Assembly: GCA_001423545.1 (NCBI GenBank)
Contig: LMOK01000001.1
Location: forward strand, 558,001 to 622,000
DNA from: Orlajensenia sp001423545
GTDB lineage: Bacteria; Actinomycetota; Actinomycetes; Actinomycetales; Microbacteriaceae
DNA length: 64,000 nt
Direction of reading: 5' to 3'
Below are positions 10,107-17,038 of the stretch, in pieces. Each line of letters opens with the position of its first letter. Positions within the stretch are counted from its first letter, which is position 1. The position numbers were made by a program, and so were the translations under genes. The notes under the pieces are model-generated. The model had not been told where the DNA came from. It was given only the letters and a program-made list of their open reading frames with translations, and made no database searches.

Positions 10107-10134
10107 CAAAAACCCCCGGAAATCCGGGGGTTTT
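10107..10134 (-). terminator. Rho-independent terminator of the tRNA Val-Cys-Gly cluster
   Basis: A perfect 8-base stem (10113-10120 with 10123-10130) is flanked by A5 on one side and T4 on the other, so it can work in both directions. It lies just past tRNA-Val(GAC), the last gene of the minus-strand tRNA cluster. Confidence 0.75.
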
Positions 10135-10140
10135 CAGTGG

Positions 10141-10212
10141 TGGGCGATACTGGGATCGAACCAGTGACCTCTTCCGTGTCAGGGAAGCGCGCTACCGCTG
10201 CGCCAATCGCCC
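10141..10212 (-). tRNA. tRNA-Val (anticodon GAC)
   Basis: 72 nt. The acceptor stem is GGGCGAT with ATCGCCC, discriminator A. The anticodon stem-loop CTTCC-CTGACAC-GGAAG gives anticodon GAC. The T-arm carries TTCGATC. CCA is not encoded. It is the last of three minus-strand tRNAs and shares most of its body with tRNA-Val(CAC) on the opposite strand. Confidence 0.95.
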
Positions 10213-10240
10213 AAGGCTGGGATCTGCGATCTCAACTTGG

Positions 10241-10311
10241 AGGTGGATACGGGATTCGAACCCGTGTATACGGCTTTGCAGGCCGCTGCCTCGCCTCTCG
10301 GCCAATCCACC
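10241..10311 (-). tRNA. tRNA-Cys (anticodon GCA)
   Basis: 71 nt. The acceptor stem is GGTGGAT with ATCCACC, discriminator T, followed by an encoded CCA. The anticodon loop CTGCAAA gives GCA, and the T-loop is TTCGAAT. It is the middle gene of the minus-strand tRNA cluster. Confidence 0.95.
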
Positions 10312-10362
10312 GTGCGGGTTCACTCCATGAAAATGAACCGGGCTTGCGCCCGATCCTTTTCG

Positions 10363-10434
10363 AGCGGATGACGAGATTCGAACTCGCGACCCTCACCTTG
10401 GCAAGGTGATGCGCTACCACTGCGCCACATCCGC
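10363..10434 (-). tRNA. tRNA-Gly (anticodon GCC)
   Basis: 72 nt. The acceptor stem is GCGGATG with CATCCGC, discriminator T. The anticodon loop TTGCCAA between TCACC and GGTGA gives GCC. It is the promoter-proximal gene of the minus-strand cluster. The 216 bases between it and tRNA-Val(CAC) hold the divergent promoters and a 21-base inverted repeat at 10540-10560. Confidence 0.95.
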
Positions 10435-10539
10435 GTAACTGCTCTCGCAGTCTCGCTGCTGCATTTCTGCAACAAGAACGACAATAACCGAAACCGTCGC
10501 CGCATACAAAACGAGCAGGCTCCGGGCGTGTCCAAGCTG

Positions 10540-10560
10540 AGCATCCGTTCAACGGATGCT
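10540..10560. repeat. Perfect inverted repeat between divergent tRNA genes
   Basis: Ten-base arms AGCATCCGTT and AACGGATGCT surround a single C. It sits between the divergent tRNA promoters, about 100 bases upstream of tRNA-Val(CAC). It contains the GCATCCG/CGGATGC word that is common throughout the host sequence, so it may reflect that bias rather than an operator. Confidence 0.4.
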
Positions 10561-10650
10561 GCATGCCACCGTCAACCGTGCGTCGATGTGCGTAGCCCGC
10601 CATCCGTCGGCTAGTATCGGTATCCGCAGCACGGGAAACCCTGCAGCGAT

Positions 10651-10723
10651 GGGCGATTGGCGCAGTTGGTAGCGCGCTTCCTTCACACGGAAGAGGTCAT
10701 CGGTTCGAGTCCGGTATCGCCCA
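10651..10723 (+). tRNA. tRNA-Val (anticodon CAC); integration site of the island
   Basis: 73 nt. The acceptor stem is GGGCGAT with ATCGCCC, discriminator A. The anticodon stem-loop CTTCC-TTCACAC-GGAAG gives CAC, and the T-loop is TTCGAGT. The gene is intact. Its part from the anticodon loop onward (10682) is repeated exactly at 17039, which marks it as the tRNA end of the island. A GC-rich terminator follows at once. Confidence 0.95.
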
Positions 10724-10729
10724 CTGACA
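10682..10729 (+). repeat. Island direct repeat, left copy (attL-like)
   Basis: 48 bases, from the anticodon loop of tRNA-Val(CAC) through its 3' end and six bases beyond, are identical to 17039-17086. Weaker similarity continues through the terminator to about 10798 on this side. Starting in the anticodon loop is typical of tyrosine-recombinase attachment sites in tRNA genes. Confidence 0.8.
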
Positions 10730-10731
10730 GG

Positions 10732-10753
10732 CCCCCGGTCGTCCGGGGGTTTT
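10732..10753 (+). terminator. Terminator of tRNA-Val(CAC)
   Basis: The seven-base stem CCCCCGG/CCGGGGG with loop TCGT is followed by T4. It lies nine bases after the tRNA. Confidence 0.8.
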
Positions 10754-10815
10754 CTGTTTCTCGGCGCCGCCCTCCTCCAGCCAGGGGCACTGAAAGGGCT
10801 TGATATCAGGCCTTG

Positions 10816-10937
10816 CTAGCTGGCTTCGACTCTGACTGATATGCCAGTTCCTGCGGCCTTCACCGTTGCTGACACTGCACAGCGGTGACGGTGATGAGGG
10901 TGGCGGCGAGCGTTGCGCTCACCTTGTTGGTGGTCAT
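10816..10937 (-). pseudogene. Frameshifted paralogue of the 48-residue island peptide
   Basis: An ATG at 10937 preceded by GGAGAC opens MTTNKVSATLAATLITVTAV and stops after 25 residues at 10860. In another frame the sequence continues as SATVKAAGTGISVRV and ends at 10816. That segment matches PATITAIGTGTSVTV of the neighbouring intact peptide at nine of fifteen positions. The simplest reading is a tandem duplicate with a frameshift; a sequencing error or a genuinely short 25-residue peptide are alternatives. Confidence 0.45.
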
Positions 10938-10979
10938 GACAGTCTCCTGCGTTCGTGGGGTCGAGTTGGATGGGTTCGG

Positions 10980-11126
10980 TCACGGCATCTTCTTGCCCGC
11001 TCCCACGGTCACGGACGTACCGGTGCCGATAGCGGTGATCGTGGCTGGCGCCACGACCGCTCCTATTGCTGCGTCGGTGAGCAGTGCTGCGACAGCTGCC
11101 CCGGTCGTTCTGGTTCTGGTGTTCAT
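10980..11126 (-). CDS. Small hydrophobic peptide, 48 residues, unknown
   Basis: The ATG at 11126 follows a good GGGAGG ribosome site. The product starts MNTRTRTTGAAVAALL and ends VTVGAGKKMP, with an Ala/Val-rich centre and a short basic start. The centre could span a membrane or serve as a signal or leader, but this is not certain. The gene is divergent from the Crp-family gene at 11287. The shared 160-base gap contains one copy of the island's TGTG dyad (11204-11223), so both may answer to the same regulator. No known family is recognised. Confidence 0.5.
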   Translation of the reverse strand: MNTRTRTTGAAVAALLTDAAIGAVVAPATITAIGTGTSVTVGAGKKMP

Positions 11127-11203
11127 CTGAATAACCTCCCTTGTTCGATGACCTCAGATTCCTCCGACCGCCGACTCGGCTCCGTAGCCGCGGCAACCGG
11201 GAA

Positions 11204-11223
11204 TGTGTCGGCTTCCTTACACT
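11204..11223. promoter_or_regulatory. Candidate Crp-family operator 1 (autoregulatory)
   Basis: TGTGTCG-N6-TTACACT, centred about 74 bases upstream of the Crp-family start and inside the divergent gap with the small peptide gene. It is one of four island sites fitting TGTGTCR-N6-NKACASN. The half-sites resemble the TGTGA/TCACA logic of Crp-family dimers. Confidence 0.5.
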
Positions 11224-11286
11224 TGCCGCCAACGCCCCGGCGCGGGATGATGCAGTCAGCAACCCCGACCCGAACGGGAGAACACA

Positions 11287-11940
11287 ATGGCGTGGACGAT
11301 GCTCAACGAACTTCCAGCACATGTAGTGGAGGAACTGGCAGAACGATCCCTGTCCCGCTCCTACCGGCGCGGTGACACCCTCGTCTTCCAAGGCGACCCG
11401 ACCGCCACCGTCTACTACGTCACCGGCGGGCACGCCGCAGTGAAAGTCGGAACCCCGCAAGGGGAGACCATCACCGTCGGCATTGTCGGGGTCGGTGACA
11501 CCTTCGGGGAGCTGTCACATCTGACTGGCCGGGAGCAACGCACCGCCTCCGTCGTCGCCATTGATGATGTGGCAGCACGGGTCATCTCCACCCAAGAGTT
11601 CGAGAAGATCCGGGAGAAGTTCCCACAGATCGATAAGCTCCTCCTCCGGTATATGGCGAGACGCATCGACAGCCTCTCAGAGCTGTTGGCGCAGTCCGTG
11701 TACGAGACGGTGAACCGGAGATGCGCACGCCGGCTGTACGAAGTGGCGGACATGTTCCGCGACGGGACAGAAGCGGTCACGGTCCCCATCACCCAGGATG
11801 ACCTCGCAGGGCTCGCTGGTGCGTCTAGGCCCACTGTGAACCAGATCCTCGGGCAGCTGCAGGACGCGAGAATCGTCTCCACCGGAAGAGGCACCATCAC
11901 TGTGAACTCCATGCCTGCGCTGAAAGTGTTCGCCCGCTGA
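11287..11940 (+). CDS. Crp/Fnr-family transcription regulator
   Basis: 217 residues, the normal Crp length; the ATG follows GGGAGA. The N-terminal cyclic-nucleotide-binding barrel includes the phosphate-binding signature FGELSHLTGREQRTAS (residues 73-88), with the Glu (75) and Arg-Thr (85-86) that contact cAMP in canonical members. A long dimer helix follows (residues about 110-140). The C-terminal winged helix has the recognition segment DLAGLAGASRPTVNQIL. It should bind DNA as a cyclic-nucleotide-activated dimer. A class III cyclase is encoded 0.6 kb away in the same island, and dyads suited to such a dimer precede this gene and both secreted-protein genes. Confidence 0.92.
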   Translation: MAWTMLNELPAHVVEELAERSLSRSYRRGDTLVFQGDPTATVYYVTGGHAAVKVGTPQGETITVGIVGVGDTFGELSHLTGREQRTASVVAIDDVAARVISTQEFEKIREKFPQIDKLLLRYMARRIDSLSELLAQSVYETVNRRCARRLYEVADMFRDGTEAVTVPITQDDLAGLAGASRPTVNQILGQLQDARIVSTGRGTITVNSMPALKVFAR

Positions 11941-11944
11941 ACCC

Positions 11945-11964
11945 TGTGTCAGCAAGACGACAGT
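11945..11964. promoter_or_regulatory. Candidate Crp-family operator 2
   Basis: TGTGTCA-N6-CGACAGT begins four bases after the crp stop codon and ends 90 bases upstream of the start of the secreted-protein gene at 12055. It matches the other three island sites in both half-sites and in spacing. Confidence 0.5.
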
Positions 11965-12054
11965 CCCACCGTCCCAGCCACAACAACGGGGACATCCCGC
12001 TTCGACGATTCTTTGGTTACAGCAACACCAACCCATTGAACATCGGAGCAAACC

Positions 12055-12516
12055 ATGAACGCGAACACCAGCGACACCGTCCCCAGCCGCCGTAGCCGCA
12101 TGCGCAAACTCATCGCGACGGCTATCGCCGGCGCAGCCATCATCACCGGCAGCATCGCCGGGGTGGCTGCACCCGCCGAGGCCGCACCTGCTGCAACAGC
12201 AGTTCGGTCCGCGGCTCTGTCCAGCGGGACAGCATCGGTCTGTTTCAAGAGCGCCATCATCATCGGTGGCGTTCGATACGGGTATGGCCCGTTCAACCGC
12301 ACCGTCAGCGTTGACGTCCTCTCGAACGGAACGTGGTACCAGTACCACCAGACAACCCCCGGCATCAACGGGTGCCTCACCATCAACCTGTACGCCGGCT
12401 GGACCTACCGCTTCCGCGTCTACCACAACGAAGCGAACCGCTGGTTCATCGGCCAGACCGGCGGGGCATACCTCTCCCCCGGCGGATACCTGAACTACGG
12501 CACCCTCTACGTGTAG
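12055..12516 (+). CDS. Island secreted protein A, unknown function
   Basis: 153 residues; the ATG is preceded by GGAG. The N-terminus is a typical Sec signal: basic stretch (RRSRMRKL), hydrophobic core, cleavage near APAEA-APAA. The mature part of about 110 residues is rich in Tyr, Gly and Asn with two Cys (VCFKS, NGCLT) that could form a disulfide; it resembles a small beta-rich domain, but I recognise no family. A candidate Crp-family site lies about 90 bases upstream. Its 3' end overlaps the convergent cyclase gene by ten bases. It is one of two secreted proteins in the island and a plausible output of the signalling system. Confidence 0.75.
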   Translation: MNANTSDTVPSRRSRMRKLIATAIAGAAIITGSIAGVAAPAEAAPAATAVRSAALSSGTASVCFKSAIIIGGVRYGYGPFNRTVSVDVLSNGTWYQYHQTTPGINGCLTINLYAGWTYRFRVYHNEANRWFIGQTGGAYLSPGGYLNYGTLYV

Positions 12517-14330
12517 GGGGCTGAACGGTCGACACCTGCCCTGGCTGGGGCAGGTGTCTCCGGCGTTAATCTGACCACCGGAACTTGCCCGGCAACACCT
12601 TTGAGCTCCAACAACTCCATAGTCCCCGCTGGCCGGTCTCCGGCCGCGGCGACGGACATGACCACCTCCCCGGCTTTCGCTTGCCCGCACAACCTGGAAC
12701 CGACATTGATCGGGTCACCGATGACCGCGTACTGGCGTCGGTGCGCCGGGCCGACATGGGCGGCGACAACATCACCAATGTGGACGCTTACACCGAAACT
12801 GACCGGCGGCAACCCGGCAGCTGCAAGCTCAGCCTTAAGTTCGCTGATGTCTGCCTGCAACGCAAGCCCGGTCGCCCGGGCTGCGGTACCGGGGATCTCA
12901 ACCGGGTCGGGTGCCCCGAACACCGCGAACACTTCATCGCCGACGAACTGCATGACAGTGCCGTTGTTCGCGAAGATTCGGGCGCATGCGTAGTCGTAGT
13001 ACTTGTCAAGGATCTCCCGCACCTGCCCGGGTTCCAGCGATGCGGTCAGCGGCGTGAATCCGCGCAGGTCGCAGAACATGACCCCGATGTGGACACGTTC
13101 ACCAGCTGCGGCTTCGGCGGCACGGCCGCTGCGGAGCAGATGTTCGGCGACGTGTTCGGGGACGTACCGGGTGAACAGGTCAACGGTCCGGCGCCGTTCG
13201 CGTTGCTCGGCGAGCAGCCGGATGGAGACGGCGACCACAACGGACCCGATGAATACGACGGGAACCCGGACGGTGTCGGCGAGAAACCCGAACATCCCGA
13301 AGATGGCCACAGCAGCCACGATGTACACGAGGACAGCTGCGACGGTCAACATGACCACCCATCGAAGCTTCCATCGGAGGGCGGCGAACGCCAATCCGAA
13401 CGACGCGGCGGCAACCGCGAGCACCGACCACCACGTAGGCACCGGGGTCACCCATCCGCCCGACAGGATGGTGGATGCCACTTCTGCTTGGACGACCACC
13501 CCGGGTGTTGTCACCCCTAGTTGCAGTGGGGTGACGTGCCTGTCACCGAGGGCGACTGCTGTCGCTCCGACGAACACGACGGCACCGTCGAGGTTCGCAG
13601 GATCGGCTGTGCCGTTGATGACGTCGGCTGCGGAAACGACTTGTGGGCTGCCGGTGTTGAACCCGGGCGACCACTGCACTCGGGCGACGGCGCCGTCCTC
13701 GGTGGGTACCGTCAGGCCACCGGCTTGGACTGCATCCGGGCGGACGTACATCTGGTCGGTGATGCCGTCGACGAGGTCGGCGACTCGGAACGCCAACGAC
13801 CCGGAGAAGTCTTCGCCGGGAACGTCGACAATCAGCGGGACAGTGCGGGTTAAACCGTCGGTGTCGGCGGTGACCATGGTGTGACCGACTGCGGCCGCCG
13901 ACGATTTGATACCGGCGGCCGGTTCGACCGCACCGGACGCTTCGAAGAGTCCACGGTCGGAGATCGCCGCGCTCGAGAAGCCTTCCGCGACCACCACCGG
14001 AACGTCGGCCATCGCGTCGGCTAGCGGGTCTTCGCCATCCACTTCTTCGGGTAGGAGGATGTCGTAGCCGATGACCATGACTCCGGCATCGGCCAACGCG
14101 TTCACCAGGCCTGCTTGTGTGGTTCGCGACCAAGGCCACTCCCCCAACTGTTCGATCGACTCGTCGTCGATCGCCACGACCACCACCCGCGGATCCAATT
14201 CCCCGGCCGGCCACAGCAGGTCTTGGGCGTGCGCCATCGTCTGGGCACCCATGCCCGCCCAGACGGCGCCGGCGTAGCAGGCAGCTGCTACACCGGCGAT
14301 GATCCCGGCAGTCAAGGACGGGCGTGGCAT
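12507..14330 (-). CDS. CHASE2-domain class III nucleotide cyclase
   Basis: 607 residues. An N-terminal membrane segment (about 8-28) is followed by an extracytoplasmic CHASE2 sensor (about 35-295: VVVVAIDDESIEQLGEWPW, VIGYDILLPE, VVFVGATA), three membrane segments (about 300-375) and a cytoplasmic class III catalytic domain. Metal-binding Asp421 (MFCDLRGF) and Asp465 (VGDEVFAVFG) are present, as are Asp539, Asn542 and Arg546 (GDPINVGSRL). Gln461 replaces the Lys that normally selects adenine, so cAMP is likely but not certain. The start follows the stop of the FecR-lipoprotein gene by one base, so the two are coupled. The product should feed the island Crp-family regulator. Confidence 0.9.
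   Translation of the reverse strand: MPRPSLTAGIIAGVAAACYAGAVWAGMGAQTMAHAQDLLWPAGELDPRVVVVAIDDESIEQLGEWPWSRTTQAGLVNALADAGVMVIGYDILLPEEVDGEDPLADAMADVPVVVAEGFSSAAISDRGLFEASGAVEPAAGIKSSAAAVGHTMVTADTDGLTRTVPLIVDVPGEDFSGSLAFRVADLVDGITDQMYVRPDAVQAGGLTVPTEDGAVARVQWSPGFNTGSPQVVSAADVINGTADPANLDGAVVFVGATAVALGDRHVTPLQLGVTTPGVVVQAEVASTILSGGWVTPVPTWWSVLAVAAASFGLAFAALRWKLRWVVMLTVAAVLVYIVAAVAIFGMFGFLADTVRVPVVFIGSVVVAVSIRLLAEQRERRRTVDLFTRYVPEHVAEHLLRSGRAAEAAAGERVHIGVMFCDLRGFTPLTASLEPGQVREILDKYYDYACARIFANNGTVMQFVGDEVFAVFGAPDPVEIPGTAARATGLALQADISELKAELAAAGLPPVSFGVSVHIGDVVAAHVGPAHRRQYAVIGDPINVGSRLCGQAKAGEVVMSVAAAGDRPAGTMELLELKGVAGQVPVVRLTPETPAPARAGVDRSAPYT
12531..12558 (+). terminator. Hairpin after secreted protein A (inside the cyclase 3' end)
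   Basis: A perfect 11-base stem GACACCTGCCC/GGGCAGGTGTC with a six-base loop lies 14 bases past the stop of secreted protein A and within the last codons of the convergent cyclase gene. There is no T-run, so termination is only likely. Confidence 0.4.
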
Positions 14331-14331
14331 G

Positions 14332-15453
14332 TCACCCGTCTGTGCGGGTTGCTGTCACCGAAATTGTTCTTGTCGTGTCAGGTTCGTCGGAATCTGTGCA
14401 GTTCGGGTCTGGTGGGCTTCTGAGGGTGGTGCGGATGGTGCGGGTTCCTTCGAAAGCTGTGACCGTTGGGACCCCGTCGACGGTCTCGACCGTTGTGGGT
14501 GTGAGGGTTGTGGTCACGGCCTGGTCGAACCCGTATTCCGCCTTCATTTCACCGGTCTCCAAATTCACGCATTGGGCCTCAGCCTTGTTGGACCATGTCA
14601 TTCCTTCACCGTTGATGACAACGTCGAAATCGGTCCCACCAGACGAAGTCACAGATGCGGTGCAGCCCGTGTCGGTGCAGTCTCCATAATTCATCGTCCA
14701 GTCTGTCTCGTTGACAACCCCGATCGCGTCTTGGCCACGGGAGTATGTGTCGGACACGACGGTGTACACGAGATGCCATCCGCCCGCTGTGGCTGCCTGC
14801 CAGTCTTCGGTTCCGGCGGCCTCGGCAACCTCCGCCAGCTGGACGCCATCCAGTTCGAGGTTCTTCATGATCCATTTGTCGCCCTTGACGGCGTCGATTG
14901 GGAAGGGGAGAACGTCGCCGGGGATGGTGAGCTGTTCGAACGGGTCGATCGTGTACTCAGTGCCTTCCTTGTCCTTCACCGACACTTGCCCTTCAATGAC
15001 CGTGAACTTGCACTCCGTGTCGGAGTCGCAGGTCACAGCAAACGCTGTCCCACGAACAGATGCCGTCCCCACTGGTGTTTTCACCTGGTAGGTGCCGTCC
15101 TCCGCGGTGAGTTTCTTCACCCGATGCCAGGACTCTCCAACGTCGAGGCTGGTGACGGTGCGTTGCGCCTCCGCAGTGGACAGCTCAACGATGGTCAGTT
15201 CGGAGGACGGACCGACCCGGGTGTAGGACTTGTCAGCGAACACCACTTCGGACAGCCCGGCCTTGTCCGCTTTCACGGTCTCCCCGACAGCCACGGACGT
15301 TGCGGTGGCAACAGGTTTCGGGTCTCCGGAGGACGGTTGGATGGACACCGCTTTCTCCAGCATGGTGGCTGCAGCGGTTGGCCCGGAGGTGCACCCGGCC
15401 AGCAGGAGGATGGTGGCGGCGGCCGCAGCTACCGTCGGGATGAGTTTGCGCAT
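14332..15453 (-). CDS. FecR-domain lipoprotein
   Basis: 373 residues from the ATG at 15453 (AAGGAAGG upstream). The signal ends in the lipobox LLLAGC with lipid-modified Cys21, so the protein is anchored outside the membrane. Residues about 60-170 have the FecR pattern: a strand-rich stretch with SYTRVGPSSELTI, then YQVKTPVGTASVRGTAFAV and the VIEGQVSVKD turn. The C-terminal 200 residues carry paired Cys (DCTDTGCTAS) and no recognised family. FecR domains relay surface signals to partner proteins. Here the partner is presumably the CHASE2 cyclase, whose gene starts one base after this stop codon. Confidence 0.85.
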   Translation of the reverse strand: MRKLIPTVAAAAATILLLAGCTSGPTAAATMLEKAVSIQPSSGDPKPVATATSVAVGETVKADKAGLSEVVFADKSYTRVGPSSELTIVELSTAEAQRTVTSLDVGESWHRVKKLTAEDGTYQVKTPVGTASVRGTAFAVTCDSDTECKFTVIEGQVSVKDKEGTEYTIDPFEQLTIPGDVLPFPIDAVKGDKWIMKNLELDGVQLAEVAEAAGTEDWQAATAGGWHLVYTVVSDTYSRGQDAIGVVNETDWTMNYGDCTDTGCTASVTSSGGTDFDVVINGEGMTWSNKAEAQCVNLETGEMKAEYGFDQAVTTTLTPTTVETVDGVPTVTAFEGTRTIRTTLRSPPDPNCTDSDEPDTTRTISVTATRTDG

Positions 15454-15751
15454 CGGGCATGCCTTCCTTCGTTCCTTCGGGCGCGCGGTCACGCGGCCGG
15501 TTGCTCCCCCGGATGACGCATGCCGGAGTGGTAGGCGGAACACCTGTCAACGTCCCCATGAAAGGGCGTGACGGCGTGGCCGGGCATGGCAGTATCGCTG
15601 CGCATTTCGCTCCCCTTTCAAGTCGGGTAGGGAGAGCCAACATAGGTGTTGCCGCCGAGCACAGACCGGCTTGCCCCTGAGGGTAGACCTTGAGTGCGGC
15701 CGCGACAATGACCAATCTCAGGAGCCAGCTTCCCCACCGGGTGGGCTGCGA

Positions 15752-15771
15752 TGTGTCAGCAGACGGACAGC
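15752..15771. promoter_or_regulatory. Candidate Crp-family operator 3
   Basis: TGTGTCA-N6-GGACAGC, about 235 bases upstream of secreted protein B and 300 bases upstream of the divergent cyclase operon. Confidence 0.5.
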
Positions 15772-15907
15772 TGTGGTGTTGGACCGCTGGCTGTGCCATT
15801 CATGATGTTGGTACGGGACGTTCAATCCCTCAGTTTGGGGGCTCACGTGCAGAGGTTGATCGACCCGCCGGACAGCTGATCGCTCACGTCATCACCACGA
15901 CAGGAGC

Positions 15908-15927
15908 TGTGTCATCCAGCTGACAGA
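15908..15927. promoter_or_regulatory. Candidate Crp-family operator 4
   Basis: TGTGTCA-N6-TGACAGA, about 80 bases upstream of the secreted protein B start. It is the most symmetric copy: CTGTGTCA and TGACAGAG are near-perfect inverted arms. Confidence 0.55.
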
Positions 15928-16005
15928 GCAGCCCGACGGGAAGCAGGACGCTTGCACCATCAACGAAGACGGAAACCCCGCCTCACGGAACGGATGGAGA
16001 AGCAC

Positions 16006-16569
16006 ATGTTTCATAAGATCCCGAAGGTCAGGCGCCTCCGGTGGGCGGCCGCAATCACAGCTGGCATCCTGAGTATCGGAGTAGCGGCAGGGGTTGCAAC
16101 GCCAGCGAACGCACTGGCAGTGCAACCCGGGAGTTACGGGTACGCCCAGGTCCAAGTTCAAGGGGTCGTCGCCACCAGCCCCGGACACATCCGAGTAGAG
16201 CAGGTATGGGTGTGGCGGAACAACGCGATGCCGAACCTGCAGCAGCCGGTTGCAGTCAAAGCGGAGCTGCTCATGCACACCGCATCAGGCTGGAAGACCG
16301 TCGCATCCCAAACCCGCAACCCCGGCTACGTCGGCTTCCACAGCCAGTATGTCGGTGTGGGAGGTTTCGACTTGACCGCCCCCGGCACCATCTACGCCGG
16401 CTACTACTCAATCCGGTACACGGTGTGGTGGGCAGCCGGCATCGAAGGAATTACCGGCACCCCCATCTGGCAGTCCGGCTACGAGGTGATCACACCCAAC
16501 GTCAAGTCTGACATCCTCTGCGGCTACAGCCGCTGCCAGCAGGCGGCCGGTTCTGTCTACCTCGGGTAG
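16006..16569 (+). CDS. Island secreted protein B, unknown function
   Basis: 187 residues from the ATG at 16006, chosen because GGAGA lies five bases upstream and it gives a compact signal peptide (MFHKIPKVRRLRW, hydrophobic core, cleavage near TPANA-LAV); in-frame ATGs at 15994 and 15952 are possible. The mature part is rich in Tyr, Val, Gly and Trp with a beta-strand rhythm (GYAQVQVQGVVAT, IYAGYYSIRYTVWWAAG) and two Cys near the C-terminus (LCGYSRC). No family is recognised. Two island dyads lie upstream. It resembles secreted protein A in size, export and promoter context, though not obviously in sequence. Confidence 0.72.
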   Translation: MFHKIPKVRRLRWAAAITAGILSIGVAAGVATPANALAVQPGSYGYAQVQVQGVVATSPGHIRVEQVWVWRNNAMPNLQQPVAVKAELLMHTASGWKTVASQTRNPGYVGFHSQYVGVGGFDLTAPGTIYAGYYSIRYTVWWAAGIEGITGTPIWQSGYEVITPNVKSDILCGYSRCQQAAGSVYLG

Positions 16570-16584
16570 TCGAACAGGGCTGAC

Positions 16585-16616
16585 GGAACACCTCGGACTT
16601 CGGTTCGAGGCGTTCC
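16585..16616 (+). terminator. Hairpin after secreted protein B
   Basis: An 11-base stem with one mismatch (GGAACACCTCG and CGAGGCGTTCC) and a ten-base loop, starting 16 bases after the stop codon. There is no T-run. Confidence 0.35.
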
Positions 16617-16621
16617 TGCGC

Positions 16622-17038
16622 ATGTACCTGGCGAGCCGCCATGCACCCGAGCCTGCGGCACCACCAATCTCAGGAGCCCCGTTTGTACGGAGCACGCGTG
16701 ATGCTCGTCGGCTGCCCGTCGTAGCCGGGGTCGCAATGTTCTGGCCGCAATCCTCAACTCCGACCCCCTGAGACCCGGTTGCCGCATCCGTCGCCGAGAA
16801 GCAAGTCGAGCCGAGCACCGACCCGATCAATGTGATCGTGAACGCGGACATCCCCCGCCAGCCAACTCACCTCTGCCCGCACCCACATCAGCGCCTAGAC
16901 CAGCAGCGGACCCGAAACCGGAACCAGAACCGAAGCCGGCCCCTGACCCAGCACCAAAGCCGGAGCCGGACCCCGAACCGGCACCGGAGACAGACCCGGA
17001 CCCGGACCCGGGAATCACTCAGAATCGGCGCCACCTTT
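16622..17038 (+). pseudogene. Degenerate Pro/Glu/Asp-rich coding remnant at the island's right edge
   Basis: No intact gene lies here, but coding-like pieces appear in two plus frames. An ATG at 16622 opens a short frame that ends in a TGA at about 16770. The same frame then reads VEPSTDPINVIVNADIP. One base over, it continues as a long acidic proline repeat of the type PKPEPEPKPAPDPAPKPEPD (about 16900-17010) that runs straight into the tRNA fragment. This looks like the tail of a surface or membrane-anchored protein broken by a stop, a frameshift and the island boundary. Confidence 0.3.

Larger units (their letters stand above)
15454..16005. other. 550-base regulatory gap between cyclase operon and secreted protein B
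   Basis: No convincing gene. It is divergent: the cyclase operon reads left and secreted protein B reads right. It contains two copies of the island dyad (15752-15771, 15908-15927) and the 16-base segment ACCAATCTCAGGAGCC at 15711-15726, which recurs at 16663-16678. A 77-codon plus-strand frame (15690-15923) lacks a ribosome site and overlaps both dyads, so I do not call it. Confidence 0.5.

Noticed and set aside
10885..11130. An 81-codon hydrophobic plus-strand frame beside the tRNA-Val end of the island
   Set aside because: It lacks a ribosome site and overlaps two better-supported minus-strand peptide genes with ribosome sites and mutual similarity.
16827..17018. A Gly/Ser-rich minus-strand protein (GSGSGS repeats)
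   Set aside because: It is the reverse complement of the Pro/Glu/Asp codon repeat and has no start context.
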